A stretch of DNA of 64,000 nt from Alistipes sp. (GTDB lineage: Bacteria > Bacteroidota > Bacteroidia > Bacteroidales > Rikenellaceae), in NCBI GenBank assembly GCA_017560425.1, contig JAFZEX010000027.1:28518-92517 (forward strand). Direction: 5' to 3'. The position numbers and the translations under genes were made by a program. Under the pieces are notes generated by a model. The model saw only the letters and a program-made list of their open reading frames with translations. It did no database searches and was not told the DNA's origin. Shown here one piece after another: positions 34,042 through 43,125 of the stretch. How positions within the stretch are numbered: the stretch's first letter is position 1; each line of letters opens with the position of its first letter.

Positions 34042-35121
34042 CTACACATGCTCGTCGCCCGTAGAGTAGCGGATGTCCTCGATAAAGCTCTTGATGTTCT
34101 GCTCCTCGCTGCGTGGGCATATCATCAGCACATCGTCGGTGTCCACCACGATATAGTCCTTCAAGCCGCTGACAATGGCCACCTTATCTTCGGGTGTGAA
34201 TATCACCGAGTTGCGGGTGTCGTAGGTCTGTATTAGCTTGCCACTCAGGGCGTTGGCATACTTGTCTTTGCGTGAGTGCTGATATGCCGAGCCCCATGTT
34301 CCCACGTCGCTCCAGCCGAACTCGCCACGGTGCACATATACATTCTTGGCGCACTCCATCACGCCATAGTCAATCGAGATAGGCTTGCACGCAGCGAATA
34401 CTCGCTCTATTGCCTCTGCCTCCCTCTCAGTGCCGAGCTTATCCTCTTCCTCGGCAAACGAGGCGCTGTGGTTTGGCAGGTGCTCGTTGAGCGCTGCGAT
34501 GATGTCCTTGACCTTCCAGATGAATATTCCCGAGTTCCACAAAAATTCGCCACACTCCAAAAATGCTTGTGCCATTTCGTAGTTTGGTTTCTCGGTAAAA
34601 CACTTCACCTTGCTTATCTCCTCGTCGCCCGTGCGCTGGATATATCCGTAGCCCGTTTCGGGGCGGCTGGGCTCGATGCCGATGGTCATCAGGGCGTTGT
34701 TCTCGGTGACAAACTCAGCGCAGTTGTTTACTATTCGCTGAAACTCTTCCTCGTTGAGTATCAGGTGGTCAGAGGGTGACACTATCATCACTGCATCGGG
34801 ATTTTTGCGACGCAGTGTGTATGCTGCATAGGCGATACATGGTGCAGTGTTGCGGCCTATTGGCTCGCACAAAATCTGCTCCTCCTTAATCTCGGGGATA
34901 TGCTCCAAGACAAGCTCTTTGTAGCGTCTGTTTGTTACTACAAGGAAGTTCTCGTTCGGAACAATTTTGGCAAATCGCTCGTATGTGTGTCGAATGAATG
35001 AGCGCCCTGTTCCCAAGATGTCCAAAAACTGCTTCGGACTCTTCTGTCGGCTCATTGGCCAAAAGCGTGTGCCCACGCCACCAGCCATTATCACGCAAAA
35101 CTTATTGTTATCAACCACCAT
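34042..35121 (-). CDS. manC: Mannose-1-phosphate guanylyltransferase
   Basis: A 359-residue cytoplasmic enzyme making GDP-mannose from mannose-1-phosphate and GTP, the precursor of mannose, fucose and related sugars in surface glycans. The nucleotidyltransferase signature FCVIMAGGVGTRFWPMSRQK is at the N-terminus, followed by SPKQFLDILG, then IVSPSDHLI, CFTEKP and FLWNSGIFIWK. The bifunctional ManC/isomerase cupin domain is absent, as in shorter single-function forms. The gene diverges from pssA, and the two promoters overlap. It ends at a terminator next to the minisatellite. Confidence 0.93.
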   Translation of the reverse strand: MVVDNNKFCVIMAGGVGTRFWPMSRQKSPKQFLDILGTGRSFIRHTYERFAKIVPNENFLVVTNRRYKELVLEHIPEIKEEQILCEPIGRNTAPCIAYAAYTLRRKNPDAVMIVSPSDHLILNEEEFQRIVNNCAEFVTENNALMTIGIEPSRPETGYGYIQRTGDEEISKVKCFTEKPNYEMAQAFLECGEFLWNSGIFIWKVKDIIAALNEHLPNHSASFAEEEDKLGTEREAEAIERVFAACKPISIDYGVMECAKNVYVHRGEFGWSDVGTWGSAYQHSRKDKYANALSGKLIQTYDTRNSVIFTPEDKVAIVSGLKDYIVVDTDDVLMICPRSEEQNIKSFIEDIRYSTGDEHV

Positions 35122-35149
35122 TTTGAGGCTTAAATTTTACAAATTTACA

Positions 35150-35181
35150 CAAAGATAAAATTTTTTTTGTATCTTTGCAAA
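35150..35181 (-). promoter_or_regulatory. Promoter of manC
   Basis: On the minus strand TTTG (35181-35178), a 20-nt spacer and TATCTTTG (35157-35150) form a full consensus promoter 29 nt before the start codon. Its spacer contains the -7 box of pssA on the other strand. Confidence 0.75.
35170..35177 (+). promoter_or_regulatory. -7 box of pssA
   Basis: TATCTTTG lies 50 nt before the pssA start. It sits within the spacer of the divergent manC promoter, so RNA polymerase probably cannot occupy both at once. Confidence 0.55.
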
Positions 35182-35226
35182 CTATTATGTCTGTAATTGT
35201 GGACGAATTAGCTTATTTGTGCGACT

Positions 35227-35958
35227 ATGAGTAACACTAACATCGACAAAATCAGGCTCTTCACCGTGCCTAACTTTCTAACGTTGGCAAACCTTGTTGC
35301 TGGAGCCTTGGCTGTGGTCTTCGCCCTGCGTGACCATCGCTACGACATGTCGCTCGTGCTTATCATCGTGGCTGCGGTGTGCGACTTTTTCGATGGCTTT
35401 GCCGCACGTCTGCTCAAGCAGCAGTCGCCACTCGGCGTTCAGCTCGACTCGCTTGCCGACGACATCTCGTTTGGCTTGGCACCAGCCGCTGTTATGTACG
35501 ACCTCTACTCTCACTCGTCGAGCTACTACGCCTTGCCCGAGGGTGTGATGTCATACCTCGGCTACCTCTGCTTCATCGTGGCTGCCTTCTCGGCATTGCG
35601 CCTTGCGAAGTTTAATATCGACACTACGCAGAGCCATGAGTTCGAGGGCTTGCCAACGCCTGCTAATGCGCTTATGCTCATGTCGCTTGCGGCACTTGCT
35701 CACTCGGGCGATGTGGTGCTTTATCAGGAGCATGTGTTGGTTATCTCGGTAGCTGCTTCGTTCCTCTTAATCAGCCCTATACGCATGTTTGCTCTTAAGT
35801 TCAAGAGCTTCAAGTTTGCAGAGAACAAGCTTCGTTATGGCTTTATCCTCGCATCGTTGTTGCTAATTATTTTCTTCACTAAATACTCCGTTACAGCAAT
35901 TATCGTTCTCTATATTGTCCTTTCGACCATAAGATGGATGTTTTTGCCTAAGAAGTAA
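35227..35958 (+). CDS. pssA: CDP-diacylglycerol--serine O-phosphatidyltransferase
   Basis: A 243-residue inner-membrane enzyme that makes phosphatidylserine, the precursor of phosphatidylethanolamine. The CDP-alcohol phosphotransferase motif is complete: D56-G57, A60-R61, G70, D74 and D78 within DGFAARLLKQQSPLGVQLDS. About eight hydrophobic helices follow, including VLVISVAASFLLISPIRMFA. The porin gene follows after 12 nt, so they are probably co-transcribed. Confidence 0.93.
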   Translation: MSNTNIDKIRLFTVPNFLTLANLVAGALAVVFALRDHRYDMSLVLIIVAAVCDFFDGFAARLLKQQSPLGVQLDSLADDISFGLAPAAVMYDLYSHSSSYYALPEGVMSYLGYLCFIVAAFSALRLAKFNIDTTQSHEFEGLPTPANALMLMSLAALAHSGDVVLYQEHVLVISVAASFLLISPIRMFALKFKSFKFAENKLRYGFILASLLLIIFFTKYSVTAIIVLYIVLSTIRWMFLPKK

Positions 35959-35970
35959 ATTTTAGAGTTT

Positions 35971-38121
35971 ATGTCGTTGATGCGTAACATAGTTTTGGGC
36001 ATAGCCTTTGTGGTGGCAGTGATGCTGCCTGGGGTGTCGTATGCTCAGCTCGATGCCGCATCGTTGGCACGTGCACAGCGTGGCCAGGGCATGAACCAGG
36101 GTCAGGGTATTATCGATCCTAATGCCACAGGCATGGAGGGTATGGAGGGCCGTGAGGGTGAGGCTGCCGACTCAACAGACACGGGGCGTAAGAAGCGTCA
36201 GCGCCGAGCGTTGGAGTCTTACTACTTCTCCGACACGGTGCGTGCCTTGCAGAATTGGAAGTGGCATGTTGATCGTGACTACAACCGAGTGAAAATCGAG
36301 CCTCTCGACACCACGCTTCAGGATTGGCGTATCGACTACGTCTTCTATCGCAAGGGTGTGGGTGATATGGCTTTGGGTGGCTTGGGTCAGTCGTCGCAGC
36401 CAATAAATTGGTTCGACCGCCGTCAGGATAAGGACTTCTTGTTTGCTCGCAGCTACGATGCTTATACCGCACGCCTCGAGAATGTGCCATTCTACAACGC
36501 TAAGCAGCCATTGACAAATGCCACATACCTCGAGTCGGGACAGAAGCGCTATCGTGAGGAGCACTTCGAGCTTGTTCACTCGCAGAATATCAACCCCTCG
36601 ACCTCGGCTAACGTAGTATATAAGTCACGAGGCACTATGGGTCAGTATGAGTGGCAGCGCACCAAGAACCATGCTCTGTCGTTGGCAGTGGCACACACGG
36701 GCAAGCGCTACTCGATACACGCTGCCTATATGAATAACAACATCTCGGCACGTGAGAATGGTGGTGCTGTGGGCAAGTGGGCTATTGCCGACACGGTGTT
36801 TGAGATGCCGTCGGGTGTGCCTATGCGCCTCGCCTCGTCGAAGGCCGAGAATATCTATCGCAACAACAGCATCTTCGTAAAGCAGGCATATGCCATTCCT
36901 CTGCAGCGTGTCACCGAGTACGACTTCTCGTTGGCTGACCTCTCGGCGGTATACATCGGTCATCAGTTTGAGTATAACCGTTGGTCGAAGACCTACTCTG
37001 ATGTTCGTGCAACATATACCAACCTACGTGGTGAGTACGATGGCGATGGTGGCTATATTCCTACCGAGCATAGCTACTACCAGGATTGGTTTATTAACCC
37101 TACAACAACACGTGACTCTATCTCCGAGACGATAATCTCTAATAGGGTCTTTGTGCAGGTGCAGCCATGGGATCGTAATGGTGTGATTTCGACGATTGAT
37201 GGTGGTGTTGGCGTAGATCTTCACACCTACTCTTACTTGAAGCTAAGCGACTATCCTCGTGGTAGTCTTACACGTGATAAGCGCACGTCGTGGTATGTCT
37301 ATGGCTCGACGGGCGGTATGATTAAACGATATGCCGATTGGGGTGCCGACGTTAAGTTCTACCCATCGGGCTATCGTGGTGGTGATCTCTCGGTGGGTGC
37401 TAACATCACCCTTCGTGCCTTCATCAATGAACATCCCCTGATTCTCAGCGGTAAGTTCCGTCAGGAGCTACGCACGCCAGGCTATTGGCAAGAGAATCTA
37501 TTCTCAAACCACTATGTGTGGTTTAACTCCTTCGATAAGGAGTCTGAAACTCGTTTCGAGGTTAATTTCTCTGTGCCCAGCATCGCCCTTGAGGTAGGTG
37601 TGTGGCAGGGAGTCATGAAAAACACCATATATTATGGTGCCGACTCACGCCCTCAGCAGTGCACAGACAACATTAGCCTGACGAGTTTGTACGCTCGCAA
37701 GGATTTCCGTATCTCGGGATTCCATTTGGACCATAGGGCATTGGTGCAAATCACCTCTAATGAGAGTGTGCTTCCTGTACCCACATTCAGCGCCTTCCTC
37801 TCGTACTACTACGAGTTTTGGGTAAAGCGTGATGTGCTACGAGTGCAAATAGGCCTTGACGGACGTTTCAACACGTCGTACTATGCTCAGGGCTATAACC
37901 CTGCACTCTCGGTATTCTACAACCAGCGTGAGGTTAAGGTGGGCAACTACCCATACCTCGATGCCTTTGTTGCAGCAAAATGGAAGCGCATGCGTATTCT
38001 GTTGAAGTATCAGCATGTGAACATGAATCTATTTGGCAATGGCGAGTATTTCCAGACGGCGCTATACCCGCTTAACCCACGAATGTTCAAGGTTGGTATC
38101 TCGTGGTCGTGGTACGACTAA
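35971..38121 (+). CDS. Putative outer-membrane porin
   Basis: A 716-residue protein with a signal peptide (MSLMRNIVLGIAFVVAVMLPGVSYAQ). A Gly/Gln/Met-rich linker and a basic patch (GRKKRQRRALE) precede a long region of alternating beta-strands typical of a Bacteroidota putative porin (Porin_10-type), for example TWRTKNH-like aromatic girdles and the C-terminal RMFKVGISWSWYD, which ends in aromatic residues like a barrel terminus. The family call is from overall pattern. It lies 12 nt after pssA and 44 nt before a lytic transglycosylase gene, so the three form an envelope operon. Substrate is unknown. Confidence 0.8.
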   Translation: MSLMRNIVLGIAFVVAVMLPGVSYAQLDAASLARAQRGQGMNQGQGIIDPNATGMEGMEGREGEAADSTDTGRKKRQRRALESYYFSDTVRALQNWKWHVDRDYNRVKIEPLDTTLQDWRIDYVFYRKGVGDMALGGLGQSSQPINWFDRRQDKDFLFARSYDAYTARLENVPFYNAKQPLTNATYLESGQKRYREEHFELVHSQNINPSTSANVVYKSRGTMGQYEWQRTKNHALSLAVAHTGKRYSIHAAYMNNNISARENGGAVGKWAIADTVFEMPSGVPMRLASSKAENIYRNNSIFVKQAYAIPLQRVTEYDFSLADLSAVYIGHQFEYNRWSKTYSDVRATYTNLRGEYDGDGGYIPTEHSYYQDWFINPTTTRDSISETIISNRVFVQVQPWDRNGVISTIDGGVGVDLHTYSYLKLSDYPRGSLTRDKRTSWYVYGSTGGMIKRYADWGADVKFYPSGYRGGDLSVGANITLRAFINEHPLILSGKFRQELRTPGYWQENLFSNHYVWFNSFDKESETRFEVNFSVPSIALEVGVWQGVMKNTIYYGADSRPQQCTDNISLTSLYARKDFRISGFHLDHRALVQITSNESVLPVPTFSAFLSYYYEFWVKRDVLRVQIGLDGRFNTSYYAQGYNPALSVFYNQREVKVGNYPYLDAFVAAKWKRMRILLKYQHVNMNLFGNGEYFQTALYPLNPRMFKVGISWSWYD

Positions 38122-38165
38122 GGGGGAGTTTTGTGTCGGGATAGCAGCCCACAAAACAACAAAAA

Positions 38166-38936
38166 ATGCTAATACGAGTATCTTTTATGGTTCTCTCGCT
38201 TGTAGTACTTACAAGCTTCGAATCATCATTGGGCAGCACACTAAAGCAGCCAGCACGCCTTATCGACGAGCCTGAGAAGGTTGAGATGAGTGGCGAGGTG
38301 CGAACCTCGGAGGCTGAGGCTCAGATTGCGGCAGATAGCCTATCTAACGAGCAGCAGCAGGTGGAGGCAGTAACTGAGGTAGTTAAGCAGCCACAAACAA
38401 TCTCTAAGTTCGACAATCTGATGAAGAGAATCGGCGCAGAGACAGGCTATGATTGGCGCTTTATGAGTGCCATTGCCTATTGCGAGTCACGCTTTAAAGA
38501 GGGCCTTGTGTCGAAGCGTGGTGCTACGGGTCTTATGCAGGTTATGCCTATTGTGGCACGCCACTTCAAGGTTCCTGTGAGCCAGCTCCACCACACCGAG
38601 ACAAATGTGCGCCTTGCGTGCAAGCTCCTCAACGAGTCGGAGCAGAAGCTCTGCTTCCCTGAGGGTGTTGATGAGCGTGATCGTCTATCTATTATTCTTG
38701 CATGCTACAATGCTGGCTTGGGTCATGTCCAGGACGCTCGCCGTCTTGCCAAGGCCGATGGTGCCAACCCTAACTCTTGGAGCGTTGTCAGCAAGTATCT
38801 CAAGCTAAAGGCCGATCCTGCCTACTACACTCGTCCCGAGGTTAAGGCTGGTCGTTTCCGTGGTAGCAAGGAGACCATTGGCTTTGTGACGCTCGCCATG
38901 AGCAAGTATGACGAGTATTGCGAGATAGCATGGTAG
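38166..38936 (+). CDS. Lytic transglycosylase (SLT domain)
   Basis: A 256-residue exported enzyme that cleaves the MurNAc-GlcNAc bond of peptidoglycan. The N-terminal hydrophobic segment (MLIRVSFMVLSLVVLTSF) is followed by a Glu/Gln-rich linker. The SLT domain (about residues 82-240) carries the catalytic E107 in AYCESRF, then GATGLMQVMP and the CYNAGLGHV block. It is the last gene of the pssA-porin group and ends 4 nt before a copy of the two-hairpin element. Confidence 0.92.
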   Translation: MLIRVSFMVLSLVVLTSFESSLGSTLKQPARLIDEPEKVEMSGEVRTSEAEAQIAADSLSNEQQQVEAVTEVVKQPQTISKFDNLMKRIGAETGYDWRFMSAIAYCESRFKEGLVSKRGATGLMQVMPIVARHFKVPVSQLHHTETNVRLACKLLNESEQKLCFPEGVDERDRLSIILACYNAGLGHVQDARRLAKADGANPNSWSVVSKYLKLKADPAYYTRPEVKAGRFRGSKETIGFVTLAMSKYDEYCEIAW

Positions 38937-38940
38937 TTTG

Positions 38941-39018
38941 TTGCGATATGCCCTAATTGTGGCACATCGCAAAAGTAACCACCCCAGGTTGTACGCTTAG
39001 TACTATCCTGGGGTGGTT
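38941..39018 (+). repeat. Two-hairpin intergenic element, copy 2
   Basis: Hairpin A is closed by GCGAT (38943-38947) and ATCGC (38966-38970), with inner TGCC/GGCA. Hairpin B has arms AACCACCCCAGG (38978-38989) and CCTGGGGTGGTT (39007-39018) around a loop with GTAC and AGTACTAT, followed by a T-rich run. It directly follows the lytic transglycosylase gene and could terminate that operon. The rest of the gap to 39252 is AT-rich with a CA/CT-rich patch near 39215-39240 and no visible gene. Confidence 0.75.
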
Positions 39019-39252
39019 GCTTTTGTTTTGGGGGTATCTGCAACTTTTGATAACTATGATTTATTGTGATATGGGGATAATGGGGTTGGCGAATTTAGTG
39101 ATTAGCTATTGTCGTTATAGGCGTTGTTTGTGCTTCTCCCTAAACTTATTATTATCTCTAAGGATTTATCACCCTAAGCTCATTAATCTCCCTATGTTCC
39201 CTAAATTCACGCATACACACACTCTCTCTGCGCACACCCATATACTATATAA

Positions 39253-39280
39253 ATAAAGGCTACCCGAAGGTAGCCTTTAT
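39253..39280 (-). terminator. Terminator of the HAD/Wzc/Wza operon
   Basis: A perfect 12-bp stem (39253-39264 with 39269-39280) has a TTCG tetraloop on the minus strand and A/T-rich flanks. It lies 17 nt after the HAD gene stop codon. Confidence 0.8.
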
Positions 39281-39296
39281 CGTTGTGATGTTATCT

Positions 39297-39680
39297 CTAC
39301 AAGTAGCCATGGTACTCGAGCCACTCACGCACCTTGCGCCAATTGATTACCGGGCGGCGAACGCCATCGATAAACATGATGGGGCAACCAAGGGCAGCAT
39401 CGTCGATATATACGTCGGCAAAGACCTTGGGCGACTCTGTCCACTGCTTCTGCTCGGGGTTTTCGTTCACTGCCCAAAGCTCGATGTTGCGATCCTTGAA
39501 CCACTTGACAGCCTTGTCGAGCTTATCGCCCGAGCGCATGGTGAACAATATGAGCTTATGACCCTTGTTGTTAAGGGCACGCAGCGTCTCCACTGCGCCC
39601 TCCACGTCCATGCCCACTGAGGGGTACTCGTGCTCTACACACGTGCCATCGAAGTCGATGGCGATAACATAACTATTCAT
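39297..39680 (-). CDS. Small HAD-like hydrolase
   Basis: A 127-residue protein with the HAD motif I DFDGT (D9 and D11) close to the N-terminus and motif II ILFTMRSGD around residue 45. Motif III/IV material lies in KVFADVYIDDAALGCP. The short length means there is no large cap domain. It lies 6 nt after the Wzc gene, in the same operon, but small HAD proteins of this type are found in many contexts, so a polysaccharide role is only a guess. The substrate is unknown. Confidence 0.8.
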   Translation of the reverse strand: MNSYVIAIDFDGTCVEHEYPSVGMDVEGAVETLRALNNKGHKLILFTMRSGDKLDKAVKWFKDRNIELWAVNENPEQKQWTESPKVFADVYIDDAALGCPIMFIDGVRRPVINWRKVREWLEYHGYL

Positions 39681-39686
39681 AGCCTC

Positions 39687-42071
39687 TTAGTCACGTTTCT
39701 TGAACAACTTCTTCAACTTCTTAAGGCTGCGCTGCCATGGCTTTAGCTTGTCGTCGCTCAAGTAGCTATAGCTGTAGCTGTGCTTAGTTGTTGTAGCACC
39801 ATTGTATACCACGCACATGTTGTGGATCTTCTTTGTCTGGTGGAACTCCTCAATCTCGTAGAGCTGATCGATCTTGAGGTTGTTGTGGCGTACCACATAT
39901 ATAGTAAGATCAACAAGGCGGTCAACGATAACGGCATCAGCAACAGCCATTGCAGGAACGCTATCGATGATGATGTAGTCGTAGCGGCTGCGAAGCTCTG
40001 CTATGAGGCTCTCCATCTGCGATGACATAAGCATCTCGGCAGGGTTTGGTGGCTGTGGACCAGCATATATCATGTCGAGGTTTGGAGCGATCTCCGACTC
40101 CGAGATGATGTCTGCCACTGAGCTAATCTTGCCTGTGAGGTACGATGTCAAGCCACGGCGGTCGTTGCGGTGTCCCAACTCCTTAGTGAGCGTACGACGA
40201 CGTAGGTCGATATCCATCAAAAGCACTCGCTTGCCCGATGCAGCGATGGTTGCTGCGAGGTTCGACGACACGAAGGTCTTGCCGCTATGTGGGATTGACG
40301 AGGTGACCATGATGACATTCACAGGGTTGTTTACAGCCATGAAGCTGAGGTTGGTGCGAAGCATTCTGAACGACTCAGATAGTATGTCGCAGCTATCCTC
40401 CTTAACCTGTGCCACAGCGTCGTGAGTCTTCTCAACCTGAGGAATATCGCCGAGGAATGGGGCGGTAAGCACTCTCTCGAGGTCACGGCGTGAACGCACG
40501 GTGTTGTTGAGCACCTCACGAAGATAGATCAGAGCAAATGGTATCACGCAACCCATCATGAGTGCCAACAGGTAGATCATCGAGCGCTTAGGGCTGATAG
40601 GTCTATCCGAACCATATGCAAAGTCGATGACACGTGCATTGCTCTCGGCAGTAGCACCCACAAGGGCATTCTCCTCGAGCTTGGTAAGAAGGTAGATGTA
40701 TAGCTCCTCCTTAACCTTCTGCTGACGGGTCTTCGAGAGGAGCACCTTCTCCTTCTCAGGAGTCTCCTCGAGGCGTGCGTTAGCCTTGTTCTGCTCACGG
40801 TTAATCTGTGTTGCCTGAAGCTTAAGACCGCTGATGTGCGACTCGAGAGAGCTGATGATGGTGTTTCTCACCTGCGCAATCTGCGACTTAAGGTCGAGAA
40901 TAAGTGGGTTGCTCTCTGATGACTCGCTCAACAAGCGCTTGTACTCGAGAATGCTGTGGTTGTACTCCTCGATCTGCGAGGCGAGGGCGCCCGACGCACC
41001 GCTCATAGCCACGGTAGAGGCTGGGATAAGCTCCTGCTCGGCATTGCCACTACGGATGTAGTCGAGGATATATGTCGCCATCTCGATATGGCCCTCGATA
41101 GAGAGCTCCTGGCGCTTGAGCTCCTGAATCTCCTGAGCACCAAGCATAGCCTGGTTGTGGAGGTTGTAGAGCTGGTTGTGCTTCTTATATGTAGCGATGT
41201 CGCTATCGGCAAGGTTAAGCTCCTCGCTAAGGAGCACAAGACGCTCGTCGATAAATGCCTTAGTGATGTTCGAGATAGCACGCTTATCCTCGATAGCATC
41301 GTTGTTGTAGGCGTCGATAACGCCGTTGATAACATCCTCGGCACGCTTAGGCACGATGTCTGACATAGAGATAGCAATCACAGATGCCATCTTGTCGGTG
41401 ATGTTGCAGTTTAGGCGCTTGCAGTATGCGTCTACGGTGTTGTTAAGCGTGTTGCGTGACACGTAGATCTCGAGGTCTGAGCTACGCTCGATATAAGGCG
41501 TAGGCACCAACACAATCTTGCCGAGTGGGGTAGCGACAGTGTCGCCAGGAATCACCTTGGCTGTGTATGTAAGGTTATCGGCATTTGGCATCATGAAGCC
41601 ATCGATGATAACGTGGTTGCCGTCAAGACGATACTTGAAGCTGCCTCGTGTGTGAGGGTTGCTATCGACAAACTTAACCAAAAGTGGTGCATAGCCGTAC
41701 ATGTCTCGTGTGCGGATGTGACCCTTTGTCGAGTAGTGGGTTCTGAGGTCGTACTTGTTTACCACCTGCTCCATGAGTCGGCGTGACTTGAGGATGTGCA
41801 CCTCGTTGTCTACTGAGCGACGACCCAAGCCCATGATGTCGTTGAAGGCTGTCACCTCGGCGCTACCGCCCTTACGTGAGTCCTTCACGAGCACTGTTGC
41901 CGAGCGCTGGAAGACAGGCGCTGTGTAGCGAAGATAGAAGCCTGCGCATAACAAGCACAAAACCATAGATATTACGAACCAATACCAGTTCGACAATATC
42001 ATGCGTAGTATGTCGAAGAGGGTAAAGCGTGGACCCCTGTTCTCAACATTATTTTCGATATTCTCAATCAT
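39687..42071 (-). CDS. Wzc-type polysaccharide co-polymerase / tyrosine autokinase
   Basis: A 794-residue inner-membrane protein. An N-terminal Wzz-type domain has TM1 (YWFVISMVLCLLCAGFYL), a long periplasmic coiled coil, and TM2 (SMIYLLALMMGCVIPFALIY). The cytoplasmic BY-kinase domain has Walker A SSIPHSGKT (about residues 591-599), Walker A' LLMDIDLRR (617-625) and Walker B IIIDS (700-704). A tyrosine cluster, Y766, Y768 and Y770, lies near the C-terminus, where autophosphorylation normally occurs. It regulates length and export of a surface polysaccharide with the neighbouring Wza-type protein. No glycosyltransferase gene is nearby. Confidence 0.92.
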   Translation of the reverse strand: MIENIENNVENRGPRFTLFDILRMILSNWYWFVISMVLCLLCAGFYLRYTAPVFQRSATVLVKDSRKGGSAEVTAFNDIMGLGRRSVDNEVHILKSRRLMEQVVNKYDLRTHYSTKGHIRTRDMYGYAPLLVKFVDSNPHTRGSFKYRLDGNHVIIDGFMMPNADNLTYTAKVIPGDTVATPLGKIVLVPTPYIERSSDLEIYVSRNTLNNTVDAYCKRLNCNITDKMASVIAISMSDIVPKRAEDVINGVIDAYNNDAIEDKRAISNITKAFIDERLVLLSEELNLADSDIATYKKHNQLYNLHNQAMLGAQEIQELKRQELSIEGHIEMATYILDYIRSGNAEQELIPASTVAMSGASGALASQIEEYNHSILEYKRLLSESSESNPLILDLKSQIAQVRNTIISSLESHISGLKLQATQINREQNKANARLEETPEKEKVLLSKTRQQKVKEELYIYLLTKLEENALVGATAESNARVIDFAYGSDRPISPKRSMIYLLALMMGCVIPFALIYLREVLNNTVRSRRDLERVLTAPFLGDIPQVEKTHDAVAQVKEDSCDILSESFRMLRTNLSFMAVNNPVNVIMVTSSIPHSGKTFVSSNLAATIAASGKRVLLMDIDLRRRTLTKELGHRNDRRGLTSYLTGKISSVADIISESEIAPNLDMIYAGPQPPNPAEMLMSSQMESLIAELRSRYDYIIIDSVPAMAVADAVIVDRLVDLTIYVVRHNNLKIDQLYEIEEFHQTKKIHNMCVVYNGATTTKHSYSYSYLSDDKLKPWQRSLKKLKKLFKKRD

Positions 42072-42097
42072 AGCAAATATATTTGATTGTCAATATT

Positions 42098-42898
42098 TTA
42101 TCTCTTAGCAACGGTGATGATTGTCATGAGCAATGTGGCAAACGAGATACCTGTCGATGCCAACGAAATCCAGAATGAGCGGTTCTGGTTGATCTCTGAC
42201 GATGCTGCTCTGTACTTGTTAGGGCTCACCAACACGATGTCGTTCTGCTCGAGGTAGAAGCATGGCGACGAGAAGATCTCGCTTGAGCGAATGTCGAGCT
42301 TGGTTACGACGTTCTTGCCGTCGATCTCACGGATAACAGCCACGTTCTCACGGTTACCATAGATGGTCATGTCGCCAGCAAGTGCCAATGCATCGAGAAT
42401 GGTGATCTTGTCGCTCTTGACATCGAAGCGGCCTGGGCGTGTCACCTCGCCAAGAACAGAGATCTGCAATGTGGCAAAGCGCACGTTTACCTGTGGGTCG
42501 GCAATGTAACTGCTCTGCTTAATTCTGTTCTCGATCTCGGTCTGAAGCTCCGAGCGTGTCATGCCGTCGCACTTGATCTTGCCGATGATAGGTAGGGTGA
42601 TGTAACCCTCGTTATCCACGGTGAATACCTGAAGGCTCGAGCTGTTGATAGAAGAGCCAGCGCCCTTGGCAAGGCCTGTGTAGGTCGATGCTGAGTTGAA
42701 GGGTAGTGCCAACTCGGGATCCTTGCTATTGACAACAATTGTTAGCTGATCGAGGGGCTTCACACGAATCTGATAGCTCTCGGGAATCTCGATCTCGGCG
42801 CCGTTCTCAATATCCTGCAAGTAGAGCACTCGCTCCTGAGCGTTGCAACCTACCATGAGGATTGCGAGCAGAAGAGTAAAAAGATTTAAGCGTTTCAT
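42098..42898 (-). CDS. Wza-type polysaccharide export lipoprotein
   Basis: A 266-residue outer-membrane export protein. The start at 42898 gives the lipoprotein signal MKRLNLFTLLLAILMVGC; the frame runs 49 codons further upstream through the promoter and is excluded. The Poly_export domain (RVKPLDQLTIVVNSKDPELA) is followed by SLBB-type modules (ISVLGEVTRPGRFDVKSDKI). A C-terminal hydrophobic helix (FWISLASTGISFATLLMTII) is typical of Bacteroidota Wza-like proteins. It is first in the operon, 26 nt before the Wzc gene. Confidence 0.92.
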   Translation of the reverse strand: MKRLNLFTLLLAILMVGCNAQERVLYLQDIENGAEIEIPESYQIRVKPLDQLTIVVNSKDPELALPFNSASTYTGLAKGAGSSINSSSLQVFTVDNEGYITLPIIGKIKCDGMTRSELQTEIENRIKQSSYIADPQVNVRFATLQISVLGEVTRPGRFDVKSDKITILDALALAGDMTIYGNRENVAVIREIDGKNVVTKLDIRSSEIFSSPCFYLEQNDIVLVSPNKYRAASSEINQNRSFWISLASTGISFATLLMTIITVAKR

Positions 42899-42977
42899 AT
42901 TATTTAATTTATTTATTTTCAGCGTGTTATCTCTGTTGTGTCGGGTGTATTGCCTGGGCATAATACCCAAATCTTTG

Positions 42978-42985
42978 CAAAGATA
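42978..42985 (-). promoter_or_regulatory. -7 box of the Wza/Wzc operon
   Basis: On the minus strand this is TATCTTTG, 80 nt before the start codon, so the leader would be about 70 nt. It is part of a 14-bp palindrome, ATCTTTGCAAAGAT. The nearest TTG is 30 nt upstream, too far for the usual -33. Confidence 0.45.
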
Positions 42986-43068
42986 GGTAAAAAAAATAAA
43001 TAATGCCACGTTTTGCAATCTTTTTATGAAATAAAAATAGCCCATTTATTGCGTGCTGTGCCGAGCAC

Positions 43069-43110
43069 AAAAAAAAGAGTTACCCGCCTTAGGCAAGTAA
43101 CTCACTTTTT
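43069..43110. terminator. Bidirectional terminator after the LytTR regulator gene
   Basis: GAGTTAC (43077-43083) and GTAACTC (43097-43103) pair, with an inner GCCT/AGGC, flanked by an A-run upstream and a T-run downstream. On the minus strand it lies 16 nt after the regulator stop codon and separates it from the Wza promoter. Confidence 0.8.
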
Positions 43111-43125
43111 TATCGAGCAAATATG

